Both the position numbers and the translations under genes were made by a program. Of a stretch of 64,000 nt of DNA, positions 1 to 10,505 are shown piece after piece (position 1 is the first letter of the stretch; the number at the start of each line of letters is the position of its first letter). The notes beneath the pieces were generated by a model, which was not told the origin of the DNA, did no database searches, and saw only the letters and a program-made list of their open reading frames with translations. This stretch comes from Myxococcus fulvus (GTDB taxonomy: Bacteria; Myxococcota; Myxococcia; Myxococcales; Myxococcaceae), in assembly GCF_900111765.1 (NCBI RefSeq), contig NZ_FOIB01000003.1, positions 434,001 to 498,000 of the forward strand, read 5' to 3'.

Positions 1-747
<747 letters not shown>

Positions 748-766
748 GCCGTTCCAGTCCAGTGAG

Positions 767-790
767 GCCCGTCGGGGATCCCCGGCGGGC
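767..790 (+). terminator. Hairpin after mdh
   Basis: The arms GCCCGTCGGGGA and TCCCCGGCGGGC pair over 12 positions with one G-T wobble and almost no loop, then TTCT. It lies 19 bases after the mdh stop. The T-run is short, so termination may be partial. Confidence 0.55.
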
Positions 791-841
791 TTCTGGGCTG
801 ATGCCGCGAATGACGCGGGCTTATCGAGTTCCTCGCCGCCG

Positions 842-869
842 TTGCGGCGTGCTTCCAGCAAGTTAACTA
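842..869 (+). promoter_or_regulatory. Possible sigma-70-type promoter for sdhA
   Basis: TTGCGG at 842-847 and TAACTA at 864-869 are separated by 16 bases and lie just ahead of sdhA. The -10 box is a fair match. A second possible -10 (TAGAAC, 875-880) has no good partner. Inferred from sequence only. Confidence 0.35.
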
Positions 870-915
870 GCCTGTAGAACTCGCACGGAGATGTCCGGAG
901 CGTGGCGCGCCGGTA

Positions 916-2847
916 GTGGCGAGCCAGCTGACGGCAGGCGCCCTGGATCCGGCGGTCAAGGAGACGATGATGGCAGCAGCAGCGCGGTTCACAGTGGTGG
1001 GCGGCGGTCTCGCCGGGCTGATGACGACGATCAAGCTCGCGGAGGCGGGCCACCAGGTGGATGTGCTCTCGCTCGTCCCGGTGAAGCGCTCTCACTCGGT
1101 CTGCGCGCAGGGAGGCATCAACGGCGCGGTGAACACCAAGGGAGAGGGCGACCACCCGGAGATCCATGTCAAGGACACGCTGCGCGGCGGCGACTTCCTG
1201 GCCGAGCAGATCTCCGTGAAGGGCATGTGCTACGCGGCCCCCGGCATCATCTACCTGCTGGACCGCATGGGCGTGACGTTCAACCGCACGCCGGAGGGCC
1301 TGCTGGACTTCCGCCGCTTCGGCGGCACGCTGCACCACCGCACGGCCTTCGCCGGCGCCACGACGGGACAGCAGCTGCTCTACGCGCTGGACGAGCAGGT
1401 CCGCCGCTACGAGGCCGAGGGCAAGGTCACCAAGTACGAGTACTGGGAGTGGCTGGGCACGGTGAAGGACGAGGGCGGCCGCTGCATCGGCAGCGTGGCC
1501 GTGGACCTGCGGACCATGGAGATCCGCACCTTCCCGGCGGAGGCCGTGTGCCTCGCCACGGGTGGCCCGGGCATCGTCTTCGGCCGCTCCACCAACTCCG
1601 TCATCAACACCGGCACCGCCGCGGGTCGCGCCTACATGGAGGGCGCCATCTACGCCAACGGCGAGTTCATCCAGGTGCACCCGACGTCGATTCCGGGCGA
1701 GGACAAGCTGCGCCTGATGAGCGAGTCGGTGCGCGGCGAGGGTGGTCGCGTCTGGGTGCCGCGCAAGAAGGGTGACCCGCGCGGGCCCCGGGACATCCCG
1801 GAGAGCGAGCGCTGGTACTTCCTCGAGGAGAAGTACCCCAAGTACAAGAACCTGGTCCCCCGCGACGTCGCCACGCGCGAGATCTTCATGGTCTGCCGCG
1901 ACCTGGGCCTGGGCATTGGCGGGCGCGACGGCGTGTACCTGGACGTCACGCACATCCCGGCCAAGACGCTCGACGCCAAGATCAAGGGCGTGATGGAGAT
2001 CTACGAGAAGTTCGTCGGAGATGATCCGCGCGTCACGCCGATGGTCATCTTCCCGGGCATGCACTACTCGATGGGCGGCCTGTACGTGCAGTTCGAGGCG
2101 GACTCGAAGACGCTCACGCCGCTCGAGGGCAGCCCCAAGAACCAGTCCACCAACATCCCGGGCCTGTACGCCGCGGGCGAGGCGGACTACGCGTTCCACG
2201 GCGGCAACCGCCTGGGCGCCAACTCGCTGCTCTCCTGCATCTACTCGGGGATGATCGGCGGCCCGGCCATGGCGTCCTTCGCCAAGAGCCAGACGACGAG
2301 CGCGGCGGCCATGCCGGAGAAGTTCTTCCAGGACGCCAAGCGCTACTGGGAGGACCGGTTCGCCACCATCAAGAAGATGGCGGGCCCGGAGAACCCCTAC
2401 GGCCTGGCGCAGGAGCTGGGCGACGTGATGACGGAGAACTGCACCGTCGTCCGCTACAACGACCGCCTGAAGAAGACGGTGGAGAAGGTCCGCGAGCTCA
2501 AGGGCCGTTGGAAGAACGTCAACGTGCTGGACACGGGCAATTCGTCCAACCGCTCGATGTCGTTCGTCAACCAGCTGTGGAACATGCTGGAGCTGGGCGA
2601 GGTCATCGCCACGAGCGCGCTCCTGCGCGACGAGAGCCGCGGCGCGCACTACAAGCCGGACTTCTCGCTGCCCGAGCCGAAGACGAAGGATCCCAACGAC
2701 GATCCCGCCTGGATGGCGCTGTGGCAGGCGCGCCACGACAAGTGGGCGAAGACGACCATCGCGAAGTACGCGGACCAGGGGCCGAACATCTCCTACGAGG
2801 ATGTACCGACGCCCGTGCTGAAGCCCGAGCCGCGCTGGTACGCGTAA
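916..2847 (+). CDS. sdhA: Succinate dehydrogenase flavoprotein subunit
   Basis: Catalytic subunit of complex II: oxidises succinate to fumarate and passes electrons to the SdhB iron-sulphur clusters at the inner membrane. The 643-residue protein has the FAD-binding GGGLAGL at 29-35, the SHSVCAQGG segment with His60, the usual residue for covalent FAD attachment, and a late GGNRLGANSL FAD-contact motif. The length and the VPVKRSHSVCAQGG type resemble the Bacillus/Bacteroidetes/epsilon style of SdhA more than the E. coli form. The start chosen is GTG at 916; an ATG at 967 is the alternative and would remove 17 residues. sdhB follows 83 bases later. No cytochrome b (SdhC) gene lies between mdh and sdhA or after sdhB. 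Confidence 0.95.
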   Translation: MASQLTAGALDPAVKETMMAAAARFTVVGGGLAGLMTTIKLAEAGHQVDVLSLVPVKRSHSVCAQGGINGAVNTKGEGDHPEIHVKDTLRGGDFLAEQISVKGMCYAAPGIIYLLDRMGVTFNRTPEGLLDFRRFGGTLHHRTAFAGATTGQQLLYALDEQVRRYEAEGKVTKYEYWEWLGTVKDEGGRCIGSVAVDLRTMEIRTFPAEAVCLATGGPGIVFGRSTNSVINTGTAAGRAYMEGAIYANGEFIQVHPTSIPGEDKLRLMSESVRGEGGRVWVPRKKGDPRGPRDIPESERWYFLEEKYPKYKNLVPRDVATREIFMVCRDLGLGIGGRDGVYLDVTHIPAKTLDAKIKGVMEIYEKFVGDDPRVTPMVIFPGMHYSMGGLYVQFEADSKTLTPLEGSPKNQSTNIPGLYAAGEADYAFHGGNRLGANSLLSCIYSGMIGGPAMASFAKSQTTSAAAMPEKFFQDAKRYWEDRFATIKKMAGPENPYGLAQELGDVMTENCTVVRYNDRLKKTVEKVRELKGRWKNVNVLDTGNSSNRSMSFVNQLWNMLELGEVIATSALLRDESRGAHYKPDFSLPEPKTKDPNDDPAWMALWQARHDKWAKTTIAKYADQGPNISYEDVPTPVLKPEPRWYA

Positions 2848-2930
2848 GGCACCGGGGAACTTTCTGGGTCGGCCCGCGCCTGAATCACGCGGGCCCCCGT
2901 CACTGACTTGGAAGCGAAGGGTCGAGCCAC

Positions 2931-3737
2931 ATGGACACCGCACAGGCAGGCGCCGTCAGCAGCCAAACCATCTCCTTCCGCATCTGGCGGCAGGATGATC
3001 CGAACCAGCCGGGCCACTACGAGGAGTTCAAGGTCCCCTATCGCAAGGGCGCCAACGTCATCTCGTGCCTGATGGAGATCCAGCGCAACCCCGTCACCGT
3101 GGAGGGCAAGAAGGTTGCGCCGGTGGTGTGGGACGCCGCGTGCCTCGAGGAGGTCTGCGGCAGCTGCGCGATGAACATCAACGGCCGCGTGCGCATGGCC
3201 TGCTCTGCGCTCATCGACAAGCTGGAGCAGCCGATCACGCTGGAGCCCATGAGCAAGTTCCCCGTGGTCCGGGACCTGGCCGTGGACCGCAGCCGCATGT
3301 TCGAGGCCCTCAAGAAGGTGAAGGGCTGGATTCCGACGGACGGCACGCACAACCTGGGCCCCGGCCCGCGTCAGTCCCCGGTGGATCAGTCCACCATGTA
3401 CGTGCTGTCCACATGCATCACGTGCGGAAGCTGCCTGGAGGCGTGCCCTCAAGTGACGATGGGCAACGACTTCGTGGGCGCCGCGGCCATCAGCCAGGCC
3501 CGCCTGTTCAACATGAACCCCACGGGCAAGCTCAACTCCGAGGAGCGCGTGCGCGCGCTCATGGGCCCCGGCGGCGTGCAGGACTGCGGCAAGGCGCAGA
3601 ACTGCGTGAAGGTCTGCCCGAAGGAGATCCCGCTCACCACCTCCATCGCGATGATGAACCGCCAGGTGACCAAGCTGGTCATCAAGGACCTCTTCTCGCA
3701 GGAGGAGGAGAAGAAGGGCCACAGCGGTCCCGGGTGA
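2931..3737 (+). CDS. sdhB: Succinate dehydrogenase iron-sulphur subunit
   Basis: Carries electrons from SdhA to quinone through three Fe-S clusters. The 268-residue protein shows the [2Fe-2S] ligands Cys71, Cys76, Cys79 and Cys91, then a CITCGSCLEACP block (Cys162, 165, 168, 172) and a later Cys219, Cys225, Cys229 set for the [4Fe-4S] and [3Fe-4S] centres. All cluster ligands look present, so the protein should be active. The N-terminal 15 residues are family-poor and probably a flexible extension. It follows sdhA and is closed by a hairpin at 3768-3806, so sdhAB form a unit of their own. Confidence 0.95.
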   Translation: MDTAQAGAVSSQTISFRIWRQDDPNQPGHYEEFKVPYRKGANVISCLMEIQRNPVTVEGKKVAPVVWDAACLEEVCGSCAMNINGRVRMACSALIDKLEQPITLEPMSKFPVVRDLAVDRSRMFEALKKVKGWIPTDGTHNLGPGPRQSPVDQSTMYVLSTCITCGSCLEACPQVTMGNDFVGAAAISQARLFNMNPTGKLNSEERVRALMGPGGVQDCGKAQNCVKVCPKEIPLTTSIAMMNRQVTKLVIKDLFSQEEEKKGHSGPG

Positions 3738-3767
3738 CGGGCGCCAAGGCGCTCCGCCGTGTCCTCG

Positions 3768-3806
3768 GCCCCGCTCCGGTCTCCCTCGTGGAGCCCGGGC
3801 GGGGCT
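3768..3806 (+). terminator. Hairpin after sdhB
   Basis: GCCCCGC and GCGGGGC form a 7-bp outer stem around a loop that contains further CCGG/CCGGG pairing. TGTTG follows. The 267-base gap to sucC also holds a perfect 12-base palindrome GCACCGCGGTGC (3890-3901) and CTGATTATCAG (3863-3873), either of which could be a regulator site; no clear promoter was picked out. Confidence 0.5.
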
Positions 3807-4004
3807 GTTGACGTTTCAGGGGCAGGGGAGCGGTGAAGGTCGCCTCATCTGCCCGGACATTCCTGATTATCAGCGGTCCACAGCGTGCCGCACCGCGGTG
3901 CCTGTCGGGTCAAACGGCCTTGCCATCCGTCGGTTTCTGCGCAATGAGGGCCACGCGCTGACGCCTGTAAGGGGTCGTCCCCCTCGTCTCCACATGGAGC
4001 CTCG

Positions 4005-5165
<1,161 letters not shown>

Positions 5166-5201
5166 TCCGCGCGCTTCATTGCCCACACTTTAAGGAGCGC
5201 C

Positions 5202-6098
<897 letters not shown>

Positions 6099-6128
6099 CA
6101 CCCCTCACGGGACAAAGGAGCCAATCAC

Positions 6129-6572
6129 ATGGCCATCGAGCGTACGCTGTCCATCATCAAGCCGGACGGTCTGCAGAAGGGCGTCATCGGGAAGATCATC
6201 AGCCGCTTCGAGGAGAAGGGTCTGAAGCCGGTCGCCATCCGGCTCCAGCAGCTCTCCCAGAAGGAGGCCGAGGGCTTCTACGCGGTCCACAAGGCCCGGC
6301 CCTTCTTCAAGGACCTGGTGCAGTTCATGATCTCCGGCCCCGTCGTCCTGATGGTGCTCGAGGGCGAGAACGCCGTCCTGGGCAACCGCGACATCATGGG
6401 CGCCACCAACCCGGCGCAGGCGGCCGAGGGCACCATCCGCAAGGACTTCGCCACCAGCATCGACCAGAACACGGTCCACGGCTCCGACAGCCTGGAGAAC
6501 GCGAAGAACGAGATCGCGTACTTCTTCCGGGAGACGGAGATCCAGCCGTACGAGTACACCGCCAAGAAGTAG
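6129..6572 (+). CDS. ndk: Nucleoside diphosphate kinase
   Basis: Moves the gamma phosphate between nucleoside tri- and diphosphates through a phosphohistidine. The 147-residue protein begins [14 protein letters not shown], and NTVHGSDS contains the active-site His117. AAAGGAG sits 8 bases before the ATG. It lies 30 bases after sucD in the same direction and probably shares its transcript; Ndk and succinyl-CoA synthetase are known to cooperate in nucleotide balance in other bacteria. The hairpin at 6579-6594 closes the unit. Confidence 0.97.
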   Translation: MAIERTLSIIKPDGLQKGVIGKIISRFEEKGLKPVAIRLQQLSQKEAEGFYAVHKARPFFKDLVQFMISGPVVLMVLEGENAVLGNRDIMGATNPAQAAEGTIRKDFATSIDQNTVHGSDSLENAKNEIAYFFRETEIQPYEYTAKK

Positions 6573-6578
6573 GCGACA

Positions 6579-6594
6579 GGGCCCCTCGGGGCTC
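6579..6594 (+). terminator. Short hairpin after ndk
   Basis: GGGCCCC and GGGGCTC pair around a very small loop just after the ndk stop. There is no T-run, so this is a weak candidate. Confidence 0.35.
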
Positions 6595-6796
6595 CTGACC
6601 CGCGGCCCGGTGTCGGCACCCGTCAAGGGGGCTGGCCCGGGCCGTCGGTTTTCGGGCGGGTCGGTGTGGGGATGCGTAGGGTTGGGGGAGGGGAGTGCGT
6701 TCCCGTGTCGACCAGGCGACCGGGGCCTCCTTTGACACCTCGACCCCAGGTGTGGGAAGGGACGCCCCCGGGCCCCCGTTTCACTGCGCGACGACG

Positions 6797-7933
6797 ATGA
6801 CCGAGACCTCCGCCACCGCCACTCTTCCCGTCACGGAGCCCCTGCCGGCGCCCGCTCCCGCGAAGCTCGTGGACGTGGCCAGCCTGTCCATGGAGGGGCT
6901 CACCCGCTTCGTCACCGAGCAGCTGGGCGAGCGCGCCTTCCGTGCCCCTCAGATGTACCGCTGGCTGCACCAGCGCGGCGTCACCTCGTTCGATGAGATG
7001 ACGGACCTGTCCAAGGCCTTCCGCGAGAAGCTCAAGGTCGCCGCGGAGATCATCCCGCTGGTGAAGGACCTGGAGCAGCGCAGCGTCGACGGCACCATCA
7101 AGTACCGGTGGAAGACGCGCGACGGGCGCTACATCGAGTCCGTCTACATGCCCTCCGAGGACCGCCGGACGCTGTGTGTGTCCACCCAGGTGGGCTGTGC
7201 CATGGCCTGCGGCTTCTGCATGACGGGCACCATGGGGCTCAAGCGTAACCTGACGCCCAGCGAGATCGTCGCCCAGGTGCACGCCGTCAATCGCGAGGTC
7301 CGCAAGAACGAGGGCCACGAGACGCTGCGCCCCTTGAGCAACCTCGTGTTCATGGGCATGGGCGAGCCCCTGCACAACTTCGAGAACCTCAAGACGGCGC
7401 TCGCCATCCTCCAGTCCGAGGACGGCCCCAACTTCAGCCACCGGCACATCACCGTCTCCACCGTCGGCCTCGTTCCCATGATCGAGCGCTTCGGCAAGGA
7501 GACGGACGTGAAGCTGGCCATCTCGCTCAACGCCAGCACGGATGAGCAGCGCAGCAAGACGATGCCCGTCAACCGCAAGTGGAACATCGCCGCGCTGCTG
7601 GACGCGTGCCGCAAGTTCCCGCTGCGCCAGGGGCGCCGCATCACCTTCGAGTACGTGCTCATCCAGGGCTTCAACGACAGCGATGAGGACGCGCACCGGC
7701 TCATCCAGCTGCTCAAGGGAATTCCGGCGAAGGTCAACCTGATTCCCTACAACGAGAACCCCGGCCTGGGGTTCCTCACCACCGCCGAAGAGCGGGCGGA
7801 GCAGTTCCGGGCCATCCTGTCGGACGGCCACGTGGCCGCCTACATCCGGAAGAATCGGGGCCGGGACATCGCGGGGGCCTGCGGGCAGCTCGCGAATCGT
7901 GGCGAGGCCACTCCGGCCGAAAGCACGACATAA
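6797..7933 (+). CDS. rlmN: Dual-specificity 23S rRNA/tRNA adenine-C2 methyltransferase
   Basis: Radical-SAM enzyme that methylates A2503 of 23S rRNA and A37 of some tRNAs. From the ATG at 6797 the product is 378 residues, the normal family length; the frame is open further upstream but that part is not RlmN-like. The CX3CX2C cluster is visible as Cys134, Cys138 and Cys141 in GCAMACGFCMTG. MGMGEPLHN and the SLNAS segment that follow are typical of the family. The first 25 residues are Pro/Ala/Thr-rich and not conserved. It stands alone after the ndk hairpin and is followed by the rpsP promoter. Confidence 0.94.
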   Translation: MTETSATATLPVTEPLPAPAPAKLVDVASLSMEGLTRFVTEQLGERAFRAPQMYRWLHQRGVTSFDEMTDLSKAFREKLKVAAEIIPLVKDLEQRSVDGTIKYRWKTRDGRYIESVYMPSEDRRTLCVSTQVGCAMACGFCMTGTMGLKRNLTPSEIVAQVHAVNREVRKNEGHETLRPLSNLVFMGMGEPLHNFENLKTALAILQSEDGPNFSHRHITVSTVGLVPMIERFGKETDVKLAISLNASTDEQRSKTMPVNRKWNIAALLDACRKFPLRQGRRITFEYVLIQGFNDSDEDAHRLIQLLKGIPAKVNLIPYNENPGLGFLTTAEERAEQFRAILSDGHVAAYIRKNRGRDIAGACGQLANRGEATPAESTT

Positions 7934-7948
7934 AGTCCCGAGCTTCCT

Positions 7949-7978
7949 TGACAATCCCGCGGGTGCGGCGTTAAGAGC
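7949..7978 (+). promoter_or_regulatory. Promoter of the rpsP-trmD operon
   Basis: A perfect -35 TTGACA at 7949-7954 and TAAGAG at 7973-7978 with 18 bases between (17 if the box is read as TTAAGA). It lies 45 bases ahead of rpsP, in the right place for a housekeeping sigma-70 promoter. Confidence 0.65.
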
Positions 7979-8022
7979 GCCACCCCGTTTACATCGTCGT
8001 TTCTTGTTCGCTGGAGCACTCC

Positions 8023-8286
8023 ATGGCCGTCGTCCTCCGTCTTGCCCGCGCGGGCGCCAAGAAGAAGCCCTACTACCACGTGGTCGCCACCGACTCCCGC
8101 AACCCCCGGGATGGCAAGTTCATCGAGGCCGTCGGCGCGTACGACCCGAACCTCACCCCCCCCAAGGTGGAGTTCAACGCGGAGCGGCTGGAGTACTGGC
8201 TGAAGACGGGCGCGACGCCCTCCGAGACCGTCGCGGACCTCATCAAGGTCAACGCGAAGGCCGTGAAGTCCACCCCCGCGGCTTGA
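8023..8286 (+). CDS. rpsP: 30S ribosomal protein S16
   Basis: Small-subunit protein needed for assembly of the 16S 5' domain. The 87-residue product begins MAVVLRLARAGAKKKPYYHV and has the conserved DSRNPRDGKFIE block. It is the first gene of rpsP-khpA-rimM-trmD, a classic bacterial order, with rplS next but under its own promoter. A GGAG ribosome site stands ahead of the ATG. Confidence 0.97.
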   Translation: MAVVLRLARAGAKKKPYYHVVATDSRNPRDGKFIEAVGAYDPNLTPPKVEFNAERLEYWLKTGATPSETVADLIKVNAKAVKSTPAA

Positions 8287-8312
8287 TCCGCGACCGGCTT
8301 TACTGAGCGGAC

Positions 8313-8597
8313 GTGGAGCAACTCCTCACGTATCTGGCGCGGGCCCTGGTCGATCAACCTGACCAGGTGGGCCTGCGCATCTCCGAGGTGGACGGCGCAC
8401 GGCTCTATGAGCTGAAGGTCGCCCCCGAGGATGTCGGCAAGGTCATCGGCCGTGACGGGCGCACCGTGAACGCCCTCCGGACGCTGCTCAACGCCGCCGC
8501 CCAGAAGTCTGGCCAGAAGGTCCGGCTGGAGATCCTGGACGACCGTCGCAACGCCGCCGGCACGCCGCCCGCCGCCGCACCGGACGCGTCGCGGTGA
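8313..8597 (+). CDS. khpA: KH-domain RNA-binding protein
   Basis: Small KH-domain protein (94 residues, GTG start). In other bacteria KhpA binds RNA, often with KhpB, and affects cell length and small RNAs. The GxxG loop of the KH fold is visible in VGKVIGRDGRT (about 42-51). The last 15 residues are an Ala/Pro tail. The stop overlaps the GTG start of rimM by four bases (GTGA), which suggests translational coupling. The position between rpsP and rimM is the usual one for this family. Confidence 0.9.
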   Translation: MEQLLTYLARALVDQPDQVGLRISEVDGARLYELKVAPEDVGKVIGRDGRTVNALRTLLNAAAQKSGQKVRLEILDDRRNAAGTPPAAAPDASR

Positions 8598-9157
8598 CCC
8601 AGAAGCCCCTGCTCGAGCTGGGCTTCATCTCTCGCGCGCACGGGCTGCGTGGGGAGCTGGCGGTGCGCCCGTTTGATCCGGGCTCGCAGACGCTCTCCAC
8701 CGTGGACCGGGTCCGCATCCGCACCCGTGCGGGCGTGGAGAAGGATCTGGTGTTGGAGTCCCTGCGCCCCACGCCGAAGGAGGACATCGTCGCCTTCGAG
8801 GGCGTGGAGTCCCGCACCGAGGCGGAGGGGCTGGTGGGCTCCACGGTGTTCGTGTTCCGCGAGGACCTGGAGCCGCCCGAGGAGGGTGAGTTCTTCCAGG
8901 GCGACCTCCTGGGCCTGTCCGCCGTGGACGAGGCGGGGACGCCGCTGGGCAAGGTGGAGGAGATCTGGGCCACCGGTGAAGTGCCCAACCTCGTGATCCG
9001 CGCCGCGGGCCGGCAGGAGCTGGTGGTGCCGTTCGCGGACGAGTTCGTCCCGACGGTGGACATCGCGGCCCAGCGCATCGTGATCCGCCCTCCGGAGTAC
9101 GTGGAGGTCGGCCGGCGCGACGCCGACAAGGATGCCCCGGACGGGTCCGAGTCGTGA
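8594..9157 (+). CDS. rimM: Ribosome maturation factor RimM
   Basis: Assists maturation of the 30S head near S19. The 187-residue protein opens with the family pattern [20 protein letters not shown] and has a PRC-barrel-like C-terminal half with [12 protein letters not shown]. Start and stop codons overlap those of khpA and trmD by four bases each, so translation of the three is probably coupled. The C-terminal Asp/Pro-rich tail is variable. Confidence 0.95.
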   Translation: MTQKPLLELGFISRAHGLRGELAVRPFDPGSQTLSTVDRVRIRTRAGVEKDLVLESLRPTPKEDIVAFEGVESRTEAEGLVGSTVFVFREDLEPPEEGEFFQGDLLGLSAVDEAGTPLGKVEEIWATGEVPNLVIRAAGRQELVVPFADEFVPTVDIAAQRIVIRPPEYVEVGRRDADKDAPDGSES

Positions 9158-9897
9158 GCCCGCCGTATCCGGTGGAGCTGCTCACGCTGTTCCCGGGGAT
9201 GGTGTCCGGCTACCTGGGCGCGAGCATCCTCGGCAAGGCCCAGGAGAAGGGCCTGTTGTCCGCCACCGTGACGGACATCCGCGAGTACGCCGAGGGCAAG
9301 CACCGTGTCACCGACGACGCGCCCTACGGGGGCGGTGCGGGCATGGTGATGAAGCCCGAGCCGCTGGTCGCCGCCATCGGCGCCGCGCGGGCCCGGCTGC
9401 CCGGAGCGAAGGTGCTCCTGATGAGCCCTCGCGGGACGACCTTCACGCAGGTCACCGCGCGCGAGCTGGTGGCGCACACCGCCGGGCTGATCCTGGTCTG
9501 CGGCCGCTACGAGGGCGTGGACGAGCGGGTGATGAGCCACCTGGACGGCGAGCTGTCGCTGGGCGACTTCGTGCTCACCGGCGGGGAGATCGCCGCGATG
9601 GCGGTGGTGGATGCGGTGGCGCGCCTGGTGCCCGGGGTGCTGGGCAACGTGGCGTCCTCGGTGTCGGAGAGCTTCGAGGAGGGGACGCTGGAGCATCCCC
9701 AGTACACCCGCCCGCCCGTGTTCCAGGGCGTCGAGGTGCCGGCGGCCCTCCAGTCTGGAGATCACGCCCGCATCGCCCGGTGGCGTCGGTGGAAGTCGCT
9801 GGTGCTCACGCGCGAGCGACGGCCGGACCTGTATGCCCGCCTCACCCTGTCCAAGGCCGACGAGAAACTGCTGGCCCGACGGGAGGAAGAGCTGTAA
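9154..9897 (+). CDS. trmD: tRNA (guanine37-N1)-methyltransferase
   Basis: SPOUT-class enzyme that methylates G37 next to the anticodon to keep the reading frame. The 247-residue product has [15 protein letters not shown] at the start, [14 protein letters not shown] and the knotted-fold SAM site with [11 protein letters not shown]. The GTG start overlaps the rimM stop. It is the last gene of the operon; rplS has its own promoter after a 122-base gap. Confidence 0.96.
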   Translation: MSPPYPVELLTLFPGMVSGYLGASILGKAQEKGLLSATVTDIREYAEGKHRVTDDAPYGGGAGMVMKPEPLVAAIGAARARLPGAKVLLMSPRGTTFTQVTARELVAHTAGLILVCGRYEGVDERVMSHLDGELSLGDFVLTGGEIAAMAVVDAVARLVPGVLGNVASSVSESFEEGTLEHPQYTRPPVFQGVEVPAALQSGDHARIARWRRWKSLVLTRERRPDLYARLTLSKADEKLLARREEEL

Positions 9898-9933
9898 CCC
9901 TGGGGGTTCTTTGGGAGTCGGGCCACAGCGGGC

Positions 9934-9962
9934 TTGTCCGACACCGCTCTCTCTGCTAGTAC
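9934..9962 (+). promoter_or_regulatory. Promoter of rplS
   Basis: TTGTCC (9934-9939) and TAGTAC (9957-9962) with a 17-base spacer, 57 bases ahead of the rplS ATG. It would let rplS be made apart from trmD, which is needed in far smaller amounts. Confidence 0.55.
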
Positions 9963-10019
9963 GGCCCGCTCTTTCACGCGTTCTCATCCGCGTCAGCTTT
10001 CGCTTCACTGGAGTCCGAA

Positions 10020-10412
10020 ATGCGTAACGCCGCCATTCAGCACGTCGAGGCCAAGTACCTGCGCCAGGACGTCACCTCGTTCCGTCCTGGTGACTCCGTG
10101 CGCGTCTTCTGGAAGGTGAAGGAGGGCGAGAAGGAGCGCGTTCAGGCGTTCGAGGGCACCGTCATCCGGAAGACCTCGGGCAGCCACCGCGCCACGTTCA
10201 CCGTGCGCAAGATGTCCTTCGGCGTCGGCGTCGAGCGCATCTTCCCGCTGCACAGCCCCCGCTACGAGAAGATCGAGGTCCTCTCGCGCGGCCGCGTGAA
10301 CCGCAGCCGTCTGTTCTACCTCCGCAACCTCAAGGGCAAGGCCGCCCGCGTGGACGTGCAGGAGGAGGCGGACACGACCCAGGGCAAGGCCGCCAAGGTC
10401 GCCAAGGCCTGA
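10020..10412 (+). CDS. rplS: 50S ribosomal protein L19
   Basis: Large-subunit protein at the 30S-50S interface. The 130-residue product has the L19 pattern FRPGDSVRVFWKVKEGEKER and GVGVERIFPLHSP. The C-terminal tail beyond about 115 is a short Lys/Ala extension not found in short L19 proteins. A strong rho-independent terminator follows 38 bases after the stop. Confidence 0.97.
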   Translation: MRNAAIQHVEAKYLRQDVTSFRPGDSVRVFWKVKEGEKERVQAFEGTVIRKTSGSHRATFTVRKMSFGVGVERIFPLHSPRYEKIEVLSRGRVNRSRLFYLRNLKGKAARVDVQEEADTTQGKAAKVAKA

Positions 10413-10449
10413 TCGCCTGAGTCCTCGATGGCCCTCGGGCCGTCGTGAG

Positions 10450-10481
10450 AAGGAGCGTCCGATACCGGGCGCTCCTTTTTT
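10450..10481 (+). terminator. Rho-independent terminator of rplS
   Basis: AAGGAGCG and CGCTCCTT form a perfect 8-bp stem with a 12-base loop, and the right arm runs into a six-base T-run. It is one of the best classical terminators in the window. Confidence 0.85.
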
Positions 10482-10505
10482 CATTCGCGCTAACATGGAC
10501 GCGCC

